From assembly GCA_019594195.1 (NCBI GenBank), contig JAFDTP010000034.1:1-17754 (forward strand): DNA of 17,754 nt, given 5' to 3'. Below, in pieces: positions 5,700 to 15,312 of the stretch. Within the stretch, counting starts at the first letter, position 1. Every line of letters begins with the position of its first letter. The translations under genes and the position numbers were made by a program. The stretch comes from Thermoplasmata archaeon (GTDB lineage: Archaea; Thermoplasmatota; Thermoplasmata; Halarchaeoplasmatales; Halarchaeoplasmataceae). The notes under the pieces are model-generated. The model was not told the origin of the DNA. It was given only the letters and a program-made list of their open reading frames with translations, and ran no database searches.

Positions 5700-7748
5700 T
5701 CAGGTAGATATCTCAAAACTATTTCCTACTTTCTCAATATGATGGAAAAGTCTGTCATATACCTCGTTAGAGGATAGTGTACTTTTATCACACAGAACTA
5801 TCAATTTTCTTTTTGCCCTTGTAAGACTAACGTTCAGCCTTCTCAGATCTTTCAGGAACCCGATGATCCCTTCATCGTTGCTCCTAGTTAAGGATAGTAT
5901 GATCACTTCTTTCTCTCGACCTTGGAACCCATCTACGGTGTCGATCTCCAGGTTTTCTTCTACTATCTTTTTCTCTATCAGATCCGCCTGATCCTTGTAA
6001 GGCGTTATTATGCCTATATCAGTGGCTTCCAACCCCAGGTCTAGATACTCTTCCGCTAGTTCTTTAGCAAGGACCGCCTCACCCGGATTTTCCTTTGAAG
6101 TTGAACCACTTCTCGTTCTTTCGGGCATCTCCATCTTTGTATCTATCATGGACAATGGTGGATAAGGATCTAAAACATGTCTGAATTTACCCTTGGGATC
6201 ACGATCTATGATATCTTTCAGCGTATGCGCTTCCACAGAGCTGTCAGCTAAAAGTTCACCGTTGTAGAATTCGTCTGCTGAGAACCTCATGATCTTTTCG
6301 TGCATCCTGTACTGTATCTTCAGCAAAGTCTTTACGTTGTCACCGAAAAGGGCGATCAGTCTTTCGAACATCGTTTCATCTAAACCTTCTCTCTTTGCTT
6401 CCTCGTTCAGGATCGTAGGAGGTAGCTGTTTGTGATCTCCAGCCATAACCAATTTTTCGGCCTTGATCGAAGGTATCAAACAGGACGGCTCAGTCGCCTG
6501 CGTAGCTTCGTCTATAACACAGAGATCGAAATCCTCTTCTTCTAATGCTTGAGAGGCGGAAGATGAGTTTGTTGAGCATACGACGTCTGATCTTTCGAGG
6601 ACCTCGCTCACAGCCTTCTCTTCAAGGTCGTCTACCTTATCGAACAGTTCATCTATCTTCTCCTGCAGTTCTAGTGACTTTGCCATCTCTTTCATCTTAT
6701 TTGGTGGTATACCTCTACTGCCTTTGTCTTTCTCAGCCAAACTTTTTATCGCTTCGTTGCTAAGACCTCTTCTCCATCTTCCGCTCGGGTAGGTATAGTC
6801 TTCCTGTTCGTCCTTAAGCTCAAATGCTTCTTCTCTCAATTCTTGCGCCTTTTGGTAGGTGTCATTTTTTTCCAATAAATAGTCGAGTGTGTGTTTCCTC
6901 AGCACTGGAGTGACTCTCGCCGGATGACCTACTCTTACCACTCTACGTCCACTAGAAACGAGATGCTCTACCAGGTTGTCCACAGCTACGTTGGAATCAG
7001 CGCAGGCCAATACGTCTTTATCTTTCTCTATATACTGTTCTATGACCTCTACTGAGGTCACGGTTTTTCCGGTCCCTGGTGGTCCATGGATAAGATGTAT
7101 ATCTTCTGCCTTTATCGCTTTTCTGACCGCCTCTTTTTGGCTCTCATTGAGTTCTTGATTGCAGTAATATATCTCGTCGATGGTATCGTGTTGAAGCTTT
7201 TTCCCATCCAATAGGGTCTTGACGAGTTTCCTTTTTTTACCTTTCAGTTTTTTTATCTTTTCGAGAGCATCCAACATCCTTTGATAGGTTATGTCGTTCA
7301 CGTAAAGATCCACCCTTACTTTGTCATATATCCATCCCGGTGGTTTTTCGTCGAATGCGGCTTTTAGTGAATAGCCAGTCTTCTCAGTGACCGTCCCAGA
7401 AGGGTTATCATCTGATAGAGGTTCGTTTTTGCTTATCCTTACCAGATCCCCAACGCTTATCTCGGTCTCTGGAAGTCCGTCTTTTCTTACGAATTTGACT
7501 ATGAATTTTCCCCCTAGAGCGGTCCCTTCATCCCTTGCACGTGCGTTTAGTATAGCTCTCCCTTCTTTCTCTCTTTCCCATCCTGAAAGTTGTTTCATCT
7601 CTCTCTCGTGTCTCTCCATCTCCTCTTTTCTTTCCATCTCGACGAGATCAGAAAAGTGATCTGAGTATTCCTCCAACGCATATTCGGCTTTGCTTATGTT
7701 TTCCGGACTTCCAGGTTCAACGATGTTGAGGTCTTCAGGTCTAGACAT
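5700..7748 (-). CDS. UPF1/IGHMBP2-like superfamily 1 helicase
   Basis: This 682-residue, ATP-dependent DNA/RNA helicase of the Upf1-like SF1B group shows all core motifs in order. They are the Q-like motif NESQKEAV (201-208), Walker [10 protein letters not shown] (221-229), DSNVAVDNL (251-259), motif II DEAT (413-416), GDHKQLPPT (437-445), motif [10 protein letters not shown] (479-486), [11 protein letters not shown] (605-615) and motif [11 protein letters not shown] (641-649). The N-terminal 150 residues include a charged region and a beta-barrel-like segment, as in IGHMBP2 relatives. A lysine/glutamate-rich insert lies between motifs Ia and II (about 290-385). Cellular substrate is not known; RNA or DNA repair roles are both plausible. 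A perfect inverted repeat sits directly before its start. Confidence 0.9.
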   Translation of the reverse strand: MSRPEDLNIVEPGSPENISKAEYALEEYSDHFSDLVEMERKEEMERHEREMKQLSGWEREKEGRAILNARARDEGTALGGKFIVKFVRKDGLPETEISVGDLVRISKNEPLSDDNPSGTVTEKTGYSLKAAFDEKPPGWIYDKVRVDLYVNDITYQRMLDALEKIKKLKGKKRKLVKTLLDGKKLQHDTIDEIYYCNQELNESQKEAVRKAIKAEDIHLIHGPPGTGKTVTSVEVIEQYIEKDKDVLACADSNVAVDNLVEHLVSSGRRVVRVGHPARVTPVLRKHTLDYLLEKNDTYQKAQELREEAFELKDEQEDYTYPSGRWRRGLSNEAIKSLAEKDKGSRGIPPNKMKEMAKSLELQEKIDELFDKVDDLEEKAVSEVLERSDVVCSTNSSSASQALEEEDFDLCVIDEATQATEPSCLIPSIKAEKLVMAGDHKQLPPTILNEEAKREGLDETMFERLIALFGDNVKTLLKIQYRMHEKIMRFSADEFYNGELLADSSVEAHTLKDIIDRDPKGKFRHVLDPYPPLSMIDTKMEMPERTRSGSTSKENPGEAVLAKELAEEYLDLGLEATDIGIITPYKDQADLIEKKIVEENLEIDTVDGFQGREKEVIILSLTRSNDEGIIGFLKDLRRLNVSLTRAKRKLIVLCDKSTLSSNEVYDRLFHHIEKVGNSFEIST

Positions 7749-7763
7749 GATGTGGTCACATCA
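7748..7763. promoter_or_regulatory. Near-palindrome between divergent genes, possible operator
   Basis: TGATGTG and CACATCA are separated by GT. This 7-bp inverted repeat abuts the helicase start codon in the 56-base gap between the divergent helicase and membrane-protein genes. Its symmetry fits a dimeric regulator site, but an RNA hairpin that masks the helicase start is equally possible. Confidence 0.4.
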
Positions 7764-7804
7764 AACGATCGTAATTTAACTCTTATCATTGTTGAGGGTG
7801 TTAG

Positions 7805-8440
7805 ATGGCGCATCCTTCAATAGATGATCCCTGCAGCACTTTGACCAAAAATTATTTTACAAAAACATCATCTCTTAGTTCGATGAAAAGATCACGTATA
7901 GGTAAATTTATCATCAGTATAACCTGTCTAGTTTTTGGTGTCGAATCAGCGGTATTATTGGACAATATCTACCTATTTGGCAGTATAGGTCTTTCAGGAT
8001 TGGGAATATATCTCCTGATCAGACTTAACGATACTTTGAGGTCAAAACTAAATGAGGCCATACCTTTCAGGGTGGAAAACCTTTCTCGATTTCCACGATT
8101 ACCATATGTGCAGGTGGCCGTTCTGGTATATATATTCATAGGATCTATTTTTTCGATACTCCCCGATAGTTATCAGGGATTTATACTCGTACTAGGGGCT
8201 TTGGCGGTGACGCAGACCGCACTGACGATTTCTAAAGAGAATATCCAGAGCGAGTTCAAGATTTTGACGGTGTTCCAATTCCAAGTTTTCGTTTTCCTAT
8301 CAACATTTGTTTATGTCAACTTTGAAAAATTCCTACTGATAGATATAATCGGTCCCGCAGGAGAATATCTCGCAGCGATCTTTTTGTTCTTTGCCTGGTT
8401 CTTTGAGTTTTTACATCTTTACTTCAGGATGTTCAAATGA
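7805..8440 (+). CDS. Six-helix membrane protein of unknown function
   Basis: The 211-residue product has a polar N-terminus of about 35 residues followed by six predicted membrane helices. These begin near IGKFIISITCLVFG, IYLFGSIGLSGLG, VAVLVYIFIG, GFILVLGALAV, LTVFQFQVFVFL and YLAAIFLFFAWFFEFL. There is no conserved catalytic or transport signature that I recognise. The ATG at 7805 has GGTG four bases upstream. A later in-frame ATG (7883, MKRSRIGKF) would remove most of the polar tail and is an alternative start. The gene is divergent from the helicase gene and shares the short regulatory gap. Confidence 0.65.
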   Translation: MAHPSIDDPCSTLTKNYFTKTSSLSSMKRSRIGKFIISITCLVFGVESAVLLDNIYLFGSIGLSGLGIYLLIRLNDTLRSKLNEAIPFRVENLSRFPRLPYVQVAVLVYIFIGSIFSILPDSYQGFILVLGALAVTQTALTISKENIQSEFKILTVFQFQVFVFLSTFVYVNFEKFLLIDIIGPAGEYLAAIFLFFAWFFEFLHLYFRMFK

Positions 8441-8635
8441 GATCGTAGTGGGGACTGGGATCTTTTAACTATAGCCGACATGCACAACTACATCGAGAGA
8501 GGATGTTCAAGATCCATGTATATCTGAAACCGGTAAAAGATACACTAAGATAGAAGATCACCTGTCTTTTAATTTTAATATCGGTTTAGGCCAGGGGAAA
8601 AGTCAAATAATCCACTTCCACTCATCTATTATATC

Positions 8636-9574
8636 ATGTTAGATAGGTACAGACAGATACTTCAGAAAGAGATCGAACCTTACTATCTACAGTCTAAGAG
8701 AACTTCGACCTGTGAGGGACTCTCTAAGATGAGTACAGATCAACTTTGGGCGGAAATAGATGATTACAGACGTGGAGATGAGATCCCCCCTCTCAAGTTG
8801 AAGTTAGAACTGGTAGAGAGGATGGTCCGAGAGTGCGATTTTTGTGAGCACGGATGTAAAGTAAATAGGGAAAAAGGGGAGAAAGGATATTGTGAGGTCA
8901 CCGAATCGAAGATATCTTCTGAATTCCTTCACATGGGAGAGGAGAAAGAACTAGTCCCATCTCATACCGTTTTTTTCGCCGGCTGTAATTTCGCTTGCGC
9001 TTTCTGTCAGAATTACGAGATAAGCCAACTGAATCGTGGTAGACACGTACCTGTCGATACGATGGCGAAAAAGCTCGACTCCAGCGGAGGCAAAAATGTT
9101 AACTGGGTAGGTGGCGATCCCACGCCTAATTTACCCTACATACTGCGAGTTCTGGAAGGGATGAGTAATCCATTACCTCAGATCTGGAACAGCAATCTTT
9201 ATCTCAGTGAGAAGAGCATGAAGATATTAAGTCAATTGATGGACGTATACCTCACTGATTTCAAATACGGCAATGACGAGTGCGCTAAAAAGCTGTCCGA
9301 CGTGGATGATTACACTTTTGTTTTGCGTAGGAACCACTTGATAGCAGAAAAAACAGGTGATCTGATAATCAGACATCTGGCCCTTCCTGGACATTTAGAA
9401 TGCTGTACAAAACCTCTTCTAGAATGGATAGAAAACAATTTAGACGATCCGAAGATCAACATCATGACACAATACAGACCCGTTTGGCATGCCGATCGAC
9501 ATCCTCAGATCGATAGGTACTTGAATAGTGATGAAAAAAAGGAGATAGAGCGGCTCCGTGATAGATACTCTTGA
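8636..9574 (+). CDS. PflX-like radical SAM protein
   Basis: This 312-residue radical S-adenosylmethionine protein is related to pyruvate formate-lyase activating enzymes (PflX, COG1313 type). The cluster-binding motif CX3CX2C is at Cys117, Cys121 and Cys124 (GCNFACAFCQNYEIS). An upstream Cys set at 67, 70, 74 and 86 (CDFCEHGCKVNREKGEKGYC) is typical of this group and may bind a second Fe-S cluster or metal. Further family features are NWVGGDPTPNLP, LTDFKYG and the C-terminal QYRPVWHA. The substrate is unknown, and no glycyl-radical enzyme is encoded nearby. There is no clear ribosome binding site. An AT-rich element at 8604-8611, about 27 bases upstream, could support a leaderless start. Confidence 0.85.
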   Translation: MLDRYRQILQKEIEPYYLQSKRTSTCEGLSKMSTDQLWAEIDDYRRGDEIPPLKLKLELVERMVRECDFCEHGCKVNREKGEKGYCEVTESKISSEFLHMGEEKELVPSHTVFFAGCNFACAFCQNYEISQLNRGRHVPVDTMAKKLDSSGGKNVNWVGGDPTPNLPYILRVLEGMSNPLPQIWNSNLYLSEKSMKILSQLMDVYLTDFKYGNDECAKKLSDVDDYTFVLRRNHLIAEKTGDLIIRHLALPGHLECCTKPLLEWIENNLDDPKINIMTQYRPVWHADRHPQIDRYLNSDEKKEIERLRDRYS

Positions 9575-9588
9575 TAAGAACAAAAGTA

Positions 9589-9613
9589 TTATAAAAAGAG
9601 TGTATCAATACTC
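9589..9613 (+). promoter_or_regulatory. TATA box and adjoining inverted repeat ahead of proS
   Basis: TTATAAAA at 9589-9596 would start transcription near 9618, giving a leader of about 28 bases before the ATG at 9646. The imperfect inverted repeat GAGTGTATCAATACTC (9598-9613) lies between TATA box and start point, a usual place for an archaeal repressor site, but it is short. Confidence 0.4.
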
Positions 9614-9645
9614 TGAAATAAATCAAAGAGACCTACGTGATAAAG

Positions 9646-11079
9646 ATGGGAAAAGAAAAAGACCAAAATGGCGAAAAAACTAGCAAAAAATATACTGACT
9701 TCAATGAATGGTATAACGAGATCGTAGAAGAAGCCGATCTATGTGACAAGAGGTATCCGGTCAAAGGCATGAATATATGGACGCCCTACGGTTGGAAGCT
9801 CATGCAGAACATAGATAGAGAGACCAGGAGGTTGGTGAATGAAACCGGACACCAAGAGGTTAAGTTCCCACTCCTTGTCCCTCAAAAAGAATTCGAGAAA
9901 GAAGCTGATCATATAGCGGGTTTTGAAGATGAAGTGTACTGGGTAACTAGAGCCGGAAGGAATGAATTAGATGTACCCCTTCTTTTGAGACCGACCAGTG
10001 AGACCGCTATGTATCCCGTCTTTGATCTTTGGCTCCGATCTCATGCTGATCTCCCTTTGAAGATATATCAGATGGTAAACGTATTTAGATATGAAACCAA
10101 GCAGACAAAAGCTTTCATGAGGATGAGAGAATTCCATTTTTTCGAAGCACACACTTGTCACGCAACCGAAGAAGGTTCTGAAAACCAGATAGAAGAGGAT
10201 CTAGAGATAATGGACGAGTTGTCTAAGAAGATATGTATGCCCTATCTAGCCCTTGTAAGAACTAACTGGGACAAGTTCCCCGGTGCTGAGTACAGCGTCG
10301 GTGCAGATTCATTGATGCCCACCGGTAGAACTCTCCAGATGGCCGGTATACATCAGTATATGACAAATTTCTCCGAGGCATACGATATCACTTTCGAGGA
10401 TGAGGACGGCGAACACAAGAATGTCTATCAGACAACTTACGGCATGGCTGAAAGATTAGTAGGAGCGATCGTAGCTATACACGGGGACGATAAAGGACTG
10501 GTCTTCCCTCCTGAGGTCGCGCCTACACAGGTTAGACTCATACCTATAATCTATGGTGACGAGGAAAAGATAATCGATTACTGCTTAGATATCAAGGAGA
10601 AATTAGAGAGGATCGGAATAGACGTAGACATAGATGATAGTGATGAAAGACCCGGAAGTAAGTTTTATGACGCTGAGTTGAAGGGTATACCGGTCAGACT
10701 CGATGTAGGAAGTGACGAAGTTGACGAAGGTGAAGTCACTCTTGTTAGAAGAGATACTGGTGAAAAACGTACAGTCAAAAAAAGTGAGATCGTTGACGAA
10801 ATAGCGAGTACTTTCGAAGATATGCAGGAAGATATGTATCAAAATGCTAAAGAAGAGCTTGAGGATAACATCGAAGATATAGAAGAGCTTTCAGATATCG
10901 ATGAAGAGAAGATTTACCGTGGAGGTTGGTGCGGTAAAGAAGCTTGTGGCAAGGAGATCGAAGATATCACGGATAGAGATATACTTGGGACACCATATGA
11001 GGAAGAAGAATTCGATGGAGAATGCATAAACTGCGGTGAGGGAACTACCGAAGTAATCTATTTAAGTAAAACTCACTGA
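9646..11079 (+). CDS. proS: Prolyl-tRNA synthetase, archaeal/eukaryotic type
   Basis: This class II synthetase charges tRNA-Pro. Visible signatures are DFNEWYNEIV at the N-terminus, LRPTSET, motif 2 (VFRYET..TKAFMRMREFHFFEAHT), GAEYSVGADSLMPTGRTLQ, motif 3 (GMAERLVGAIVAIHGDDKGL), the anticodon-binding domain (APTQVRLIPI...DERPGSKFYDAELKGIPVRLDVG) and a C-terminal Zn-type domain with Cys pairs (WCGKEAC and CINC). The C-terminus reads YLSKTH, where many relatives end in Tyr. I chose the ATG at 9646 because GTGAT at 9637-9641 acts as its ribosome binding site. That GTG at 9637 would otherwise be an in-frame start three codons earlier. Confidence 0.93.
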   Translation: MGKEKDQNGEKTSKKYTDFNEWYNEIVEEADLCDKRYPVKGMNIWTPYGWKLMQNIDRETRRLVNETGHQEVKFPLLVPQKEFEKEADHIAGFEDEVYWVTRAGRNELDVPLLLRPTSETAMYPVFDLWLRSHADLPLKIYQMVNVFRYETKQTKAFMRMREFHFFEAHTCHATEEGSENQIEEDLEIMDELSKKICMPYLALVRTNWDKFPGAEYSVGADSLMPTGRTLQMAGIHQYMTNFSEAYDITFEDEDGEHKNVYQTTYGMAERLVGAIVAIHGDDKGLVFPPEVAPTQVRLIPIIYGDEEKIIDYCLDIKEKLERIGIDVDIDDSDERPGSKFYDAELKGIPVRLDVGSDEVDEGEVTLVRRDTGEKRTVKKSEIVDEIASTFEDMQEDMYQNAKEELEDNIEDIEELSDIDEEKIYRGGWCGKEACGKEIEDITDRDILGTPYEEEEFDGECINCGEGTTEVIYLSKTH

Positions 11080-11087
11080 CCCGGTCC

Positions 11088-11102
11088 AAAAAAATCTTTT
11101 TT
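11088..11102. terminator. Shared bidirectional terminator tract
   Basis: A7-TC-T6 lies between the stops of convergent proS (11079) and the small membrane protein (11103). It presents an oligo-U end to transcripts from either side. Confidence 0.5.
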
Positions 11103-11306
11103 CTATTCTTCATCTAAAGAATAAAGCATGTAGCCAACTATGCCGAAAGCTATCAGCACTACTGATACTGAATACACTCCTATATCGGTCCAGGTTCCGT
11201 GAAGAAAGGACCACGAGATGTAAAATGCTAGACCGGCTCCTGCAAGTAAGGCGTAAAAAAGGCTCAATATATTCTTTTCACCTTGACTCTGGTCGTTCAC
11301 TGTCAT
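11103..11306 (-). CDS. Small two-helix membrane protein
   Basis: This 67-residue protein has a polar N-terminus (MTVNDQSQGEKN), a helix at about 13-34 (ILSLFYALLAGAGLAFYISW), a short loop HGTWTD and a second helix at about 42-62 ending YSLDEE. The function is not known. It lies 44 bases downstream of the EF-2 stop on the same strand but has its own AT-rich promoter element (11329-11338), about 26 bases from the ATG, which suggests a leaderless transcript separate from the translation operon. The stop is TAG. Genes this short can be chance frames, but the regular helix-loop-helix pattern and the promoter support it. Confidence 0.65.
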   Translation of the reverse strand: MTVNDQSQGEKNILSLFYALLAGAGLAFYISWSFLHGTWTDIGVYSVSVVLIAFGIVGYMLYSLDEE

Positions 11307-11328
11307 GAAAATGAATAGAAAGGGGGTT

Positions 11329-11338
11329 TATTAATATG
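11329..11338 (-). promoter_or_regulatory. TATA-like element for the small membrane protein
   Basis: On the minus strand ATATTAATAA is centred about 27 bases before the ATG at 11306. This spacing places the transcription start at the start codon itself. It falls between fusA and the small gene. Confidence 0.45.
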
Positions 11339-11350
11339 TTTTGCCGCCCT

Positions 11351-13555
11351 TCAGTCCTCGAAGTGTGACTCTCCGAAGGGCTCCGGATTGAGTCCTTTTC
11401 GTTCCCTGATCTGTCTGACTATATCCGATTGTATCTTTTCTGGAACCTTTTCGAATCCTGCATGTTCTGTTGACCAAAGTGCTTTACCGCCTGTAGCGCT
11501 CCTTATGTCTCCAGAGAATCCGAACATCTCCGAAACTGGACACTTAGCTTCTATGTGTGAATCGTTGCCTTCTTGGCTCATGTCGATCACTTCGCCTCTT
11601 CTCTGCTGTATCTCCACATTCACGTTGCCCATCAGATCGGACGGTACGTCTATGAATACTCTCTGCTTAGGCTCTAGTAACACACGTCCTGCCTGACAAA
11701 GTGCTCCGGATATGGCGTTTTTCACCGCCGGGATAACCTGTGCAGGTCCACGATGGATGGTGTCTTCGTGAAGTTTTGCGTTGACCAACTTGACTTTTAC
11801 TCCTTTAAGCGGTTCTCTTGCTAGCGGACCTTCTTCACATAGTTCTTCGAATCCCTGCTCGATCAATTCCATGGTTTCGTTAAGGTATTGGATACCCTTG
11901 GTCATATCCAGTAAAACGTTATCTTCTGAGAAGTTGACGAAATTCTTGGTTTCTTCTTTTTCCATACCCAATTCTCGGAGATCTTTAGCTAATTCATTCT
12001 TATTTTTGATCTTACCGTGGACAGATATATCTCCATCGTCTATCGCCTTTACGACATCCTCTTCTAAGGGCTCCACGTCGAAATAGAATCTATTGTGTCT
12101 GTTGGGTGAAATACCCATGAATGTTCCGCCTATTCCCTCGATAGCTTCTCTGTAAACGACTATCGGCTCTGAAGAAGTTATAGGTACACCGTGTTCTTCT
12201 TCGATCCTGTGTTCCGTGATTTCAAGGTGAAGTTCTCCCATACCGGATATAAGATGTTCTCCAGTTTCTTGATCGATCTCTATATCTATAGATGGATCTG
12301 CTTTGGCAACCGATCTTAACACTTCTATCAATTTGGGCAAGTCTGAAGTATTCTTAGCCTCGATCGCTTTGGTAACTACGGGTTCAGAAAAGTGCTTCAT
12401 CTCCTCGAATGGAACAACATTTTCCTCGGAACTAACCGTCGAACCTGCGATCGCGTCTCTTAAACCGCCTATCGCTACAACATTGCCCGCTTTGATCTCA
12501 TCTACTGGTATCCTATCGGCACCGACACTCAGGGATACTTGCTGTACTCTGTTAGTACCTGGCTGATCATCGATATGGAGTTCCATACCGTCCTCTATTT
12601 TACCGCCGAACAGTCTACCCACTGAGATCTCACCGGCGTGCTCGTCCATCAGTATCTTAGTGACCATCATGGCCGTAGGACCATCTTCCGAACAATTTAT
12701 CATCGTCTGGCCTACGTCACTTTCGGGATCGCCACGCCAGATATGGGGTATCCTGTATTTTTGGGCGTTGATGGGGTCAGGCATGTGACGGATCACTTGA
12801 TTCAACAAGGCTTCGTGTAGAGGGGCTTTCTTCAAGAGCTTACGTTCCATCTCTTTACCGCCTTCAAGATGCTCATATATCTCTTTAAAAGTGATACCTT
12901 TCTTTTCCATGAACGGGACGGAGATGGCCCAGTTCTGCAGAGCTGAACCGAATGCGACATTTCCGTCCTCCACATTGAGCCTCCAATCGTCTTTGAATTC
13001 TTCAGGAGCGTTGTTCTTTATCAATCGATCAACATTTCTGATGATCTCGTGGAATCTTTGCTGCATCTCTTCGGGATTCACATTTAATTCTTTTATCAAT
13101 CGATCGACTTTATTTATGAACAGGATCGGTTTGACCTTTTCTTTCATAGCCTGTCTAATGACGGTCTCGGTCTGAGGCATCACACCTTCAACAGCGCATA
13201 CAACTATTATGACACCGTCTACGGCTCTCATAGCTCTCGTGACGTCGCCACCGAAGTCGACATGGCCGGGAGTATCTACAAGATTGATAAGGTACTCCTC
13301 CTCTTCATAATCGTGAACCATCGAAACATTCGCTGAGTCGATGGTGATACCTCTTTCCTGCTCTTGATCGTCAAAATCGAGCATAAGCTGTTTTCCAGCT
13401 AACTCTTCGGACATCATGCCGGCACCAGCGATCAGGTTATCGCTCAATGTGGTTTTACCATGATCGATATGTGCGGCGGTACCGATATTTCTTATCTGTT
13501 TCGGTTTCTCCATCAACTTCCTAGCTTTCTGTACGTTTTTCTCTTTTCTACCCAT
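11351..13555 (-). CDS. fusA: Translation elongation factor 2 (EF-2)
   Basis: This 734-residue GTPase drives ribosomal translocation. GTPase motifs are AHIDHGKT (28-35), RGITI, DTPGH and NKVD. The domain IV diphthamide site is intact: His601 in the context EDTIHRGPAQVIP. The length and the start MGRKEKN match archaeal EF-2. The ATG at 13555 is chosen because GGTGAT lies four bases upstream; an in-frame TTG at 13567 would add four residues but would place the ribosome binding site inside the gene. It follows uS7 by 33 bases, the usual order rps12-rps7-fusA. EF-1alpha and uS10, which often come next, are absent here. Diphthamide modification is inferred. Confidence 0.97.
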   Translation of the reverse strand: MGRKEKNVQKARKLMEKPKQIRNIGTAAHIDHGKTTLSDNLIAGAGMMSEELAGKQLMLDFDDQEQERGITIDSANVSMVHDYEEEEYLINLVDTPGHVDFGGDVTRAMRAVDGVIIVVCAVEGVMPQTETVIRQAMKEKVKPILFINKVDRLIKELNVNPEEMQQRFHEIIRNVDRLIKNNAPEEFKDDWRLNVEDGNVAFGSALQNWAISVPFMEKKGITFKEIYEHLEGGKEMERKLLKKAPLHEALLNQVIRHMPDPINAQKYRIPHIWRGDPESDVGQTMINCSEDGPTAMMVTKILMDEHAGEISVGRLFGGKIEDGMELHIDDQPGTNRVQQVSLSVGADRIPVDEIKAGNVVAIGGLRDAIAGSTVSSEENVVPFEEMKHFSEPVVTKAIEAKNTSDLPKLIEVLRSVAKADPSIDIEIDQETGEHLISGMGELHLEITEHRIEEEHGVPITSSEPIVVYREAIEGIGGTFMGISPNRHNRFYFDVEPLEEDVVKAIDDGDISVHGKIKNKNELAKDLRELGMEKEETKNFVNFSEDNVLLDMTKGIQYLNETMELIEQGFEELCEEGPLAREPLKGVKVKLVNAKLHEDTIHRGPAQVIPAVKNAISGALCQAGRVLLEPKQRVFIDVPSDLMGNVNVEIQQRRGEVIDMSQEGNDSHIEAKCPVSEMFGFSGDIRSATGGKALWSTEHAGFEKVPEKIQSDIVRQIRERKGLNPEPFGESHFED

Positions 13556-13588
13556 AAAAATCACCAATAAGATAAAAAGAAAATGTTT

Positions 13589-14221
13589 TTATCTGGCCGA
13601 AGCAGCCATCCTTTCTGTCTCTTCTTTTTTGGACACTCCAAAGCTGTTCTTGTCCTTCCTGGAAGCCATTATAAGTTCTTCCGCGAGACAAGTAGAAATG
13701 TCCTTTTTATTCTTGTAGGACGCTTTTACAGCACCCTGAGAGATCTTCGACAGCGCTAAGGATATCCTTCTACAGGGAGAAACATCTACAGCTTTCGGTA
13801 CTGATATTCCACCGTAAGTTATCTGAGTCGTTTCTTCCCTGGGTGCGCTGTTCTCTATAGCATCCACTAAAACTTGAACTGGATTGTTGTCAGTCCTATC
13901 ATGTATTATATCCATTGCATCCTTTACTGCGTTGTAAGCTTTCAACTTCTTTCCGGTGAAGTCTTCTGTTCTCATCATATGATTTATCAATCTTTCGATT
14001 ATACTGACTTCTTCTTTCTTAAACCTCTTGTTAGCGTGAGTTCCACCGCTGTGAGGTAAAAGTATAGGCAGTAAGTTTATGTACCGCTCCAGACCGGGAT
14101 CGTCGACCTCGACTTCTTTCATATCGTACTTATCAAAAAGAAGGGGCATATCGAGAGATTCATATAATTTTTCTCTATTTTGATCAACTGTTTCCTCATC
14201 TTCAGTTTCTTCTTCAGCCAT
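13589..14221 (-). CDS. rps7: Small ribosomal subunit protein uS7
   Basis: This 210-residue protein binds the 3' major domain of 16S rRNA and nucleates assembly of the head of the small subunit. Family features include LPHSGGTHANKRFKK, NPVQVLVDAIENSAPREETTQI, YGGISVPKAVDVSPCRRI and the C-terminal SFGVSKKEETERMAASAR. An acidic N-terminal extension (MAEEETEDEETVD) precedes the core, as often seen in archaea. GGTGAT lies five bases before the ATG, and the gene begins 19 bases after the uS12 stop, so the two are co-transcribed. Expression is expected to follow the rps12 promoter. Confidence 0.97.
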   Translation of the reverse strand: MAEEETEDEETVDQNREKLYESLDMPLLFDKYDMKEVEVDDPGLERYINLLPILLPHSGGTHANKRFKKEEVSIIERLINHMMRTEDFTGKKLKAYNAVKDAMDIIHDRTDNNPVQVLVDAIENSAPREETTQITYGGISVPKAVDVSPCRRISLALSKISQGAVKASYKNKKDISTCLAEELIMASRKDKNSFGVSKKEETERMAASAR

Positions 14222-14240
14222 GATATATCACCTTTTTACA

Positions 14241-14684
14241 TCATCTCAGTGGTTTTTCTTTTCTACCAGCGATCAATTCTGATAAAGCGACTCGATTTAC
14301 TTTTACGACCTTGTACCTTACACCTGGTATATCTCCTTTAGCTTTACCTCGCATCCCTCCGATACCCTCGATGAGTACTTCGTCGTGTTCGTCTATATAA
14401 CTTATAGCTCCTTCACCAGGAGCGAAAGCCGTCACCTGCCTTCCATTCTTGATCAGCTGAACTTTTACACATTTTCTGATAGCGGAGTTGGGCTGTTTTG
14501 CCTCTATCCCCACTTTTTCAAGAACAATACCTTTTCCTTGAGGTGCTCCTTCCAATGGATCGGTCCTTTCTCTCAGACCCAACTCTCTCTTCTTGTAATC
14601 TTTGTCACTCCATCTGAACTTTTGTCGATTCTTCTTTAATTTCCGTGCAGCATTCAATCCGTTTGCCACCTTATTCAACTCCAT
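14241..14684 (-). CDS. rps12: Small ribosomal subunit protein uS12
   Basis: This 147-residue decoding-centre protein has the archaeal/eukaryotic form: [20 protein letters not shown], then [27 protein letters not shown] and [20 protein letters not shown]. The PNSA loop contacts the A site and helps control accuracy. It is the first gene of the rps12-rps7-fusA operon. A TATA box at 14722-14730 gives a leader of about 16 bases with no obvious ribosome binding site. In many archaea the RNA polymerase and nusA genes lie directly upstream; here a sugar-phosphate isomerase gene does. Confidence 0.97.
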   Translation of the reverse strand: MELNKVANGLNAARKLKKNRQKFRWSDKDYKKRELGLRERTDPLEGAPQGKGIVLEKVGIEAKQPNSAIRKCVKVQLIKNGRQVTAFAPGEGAISYIDEHDEVLIEGIGGMRGKAKGDIPGVRYKVVKVNRVALSELIAGRKEKPLR

Positions 14685-14721
14685 TAAAGTGATTGTGGTT
14701 AAGTTGATGAATAGGGGTGCC

Positions 14722-14730
14722 CTATAAAAC
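14722..14730 (-). promoter_or_regulatory. TATA box of the rps12-rps7-fusA operon
   Basis: Minus-strand GTTTTATAG, preceded by the purine-rich AAAA expected of a TFB-recognition element, lies about 42 bases before the rps12 ATG. It predicts transcription starting near 14700. Confidence 0.55.
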
Positions 14731-14754
14731 TTTTGCTCTTCATCCGTACTAAAA

Positions 14755-15312
14755 TCAGATCAGGATCGGATGCCTAACCTTCATATCTTCTTCAGTTTCA
14801 CCGAGTTCATGCATGAGCACGGCTATCAGCCCGTCTAAAAATATCATAGCGGTATCCTCGAAAACCGTACCTAAAGGAGCGAGCGTCTTGTTTTTGTCGC
14901 TTTTGGTTCCTTCGAGTTCTATAACAATATCTCCAAGATCCGCTAAAGTCGAGTCGGGGGTGGCTGTCAGAACTATCGTTTCTGCATCCTCTACACGGTT
15001 CTTCACGATCTCGGCGGCTTGTATAGCTGTCTGTGTTTCTCCGGTCTTCGATACGATGAAAACACAGTCACCTCTTTTCACAGCGGGTGTTATGGTCTCC
15101 CCTATAAAATAAGATTCGATACCTATCTGCATCAGCCTCATCGCGAATGTTCTCCCTACAAGTCCGGATCTCCCGGAACCGTAAACGAATACGTTGTTAG
15201 CGGAAGTCAATATGCTGACGGTTTCCTCTATACTCTCACAGTTCAGATGATCTAAAGAATGCTCCATAGAGTCTAATATATAATTTACGGATTCCACTAA
15301 CCTTTCATTCAT
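14755..15312 (-). CDS. 6-phospho-3-hexuloisomerase (SIS domain)
   Basis: This 185-residue protein is a single SIS domain. It converts D-arabino-3-hexulose 6-phosphate to fructose 6-phosphate, the second step of the ribulose monophosphate pathway, which many archaea run in reverse to make pentoses. Signatures are the phosphosugar loop [20 protein letters not shown] (41-60), GETITPA (71-77), SKTGET (88-93; often SGSGET), [11 protein letters not shown] (144-154, with Glu152) and the C-terminal RHP. The length matches the family. The start overlaps the stop of the TIM-barrel gene by eight bases (ATGAATGA), so the two are translationally coupled. The partner enzyme, hexulose-phosphate synthase, is not in the window. 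Confidence 0.88.
   Translation of the reverse strand: MNERLVESVNYILDSMEHSLDHLNCESIEETVSILTSANNVFVYGSGRSGLVGRTFAMRLMQIGIESYFIGETITPAVKRGDCVFIVSKTGETQTAIQAAEIVKNRVEDAETIVLTATPDSTLADLGDIVIELEGTKSDKNKTLAPLGTVFEDTAMIFLDGLIAVLMHELGETEEDMKVRHPILI

Noticed and set aside
13556..13567. TTG start four codons earlier for EF-2
   Set aside because: It would place the GGTGAT ribosome binding site inside the coding region; the ATG at 13555 gives the standard N-terminus.
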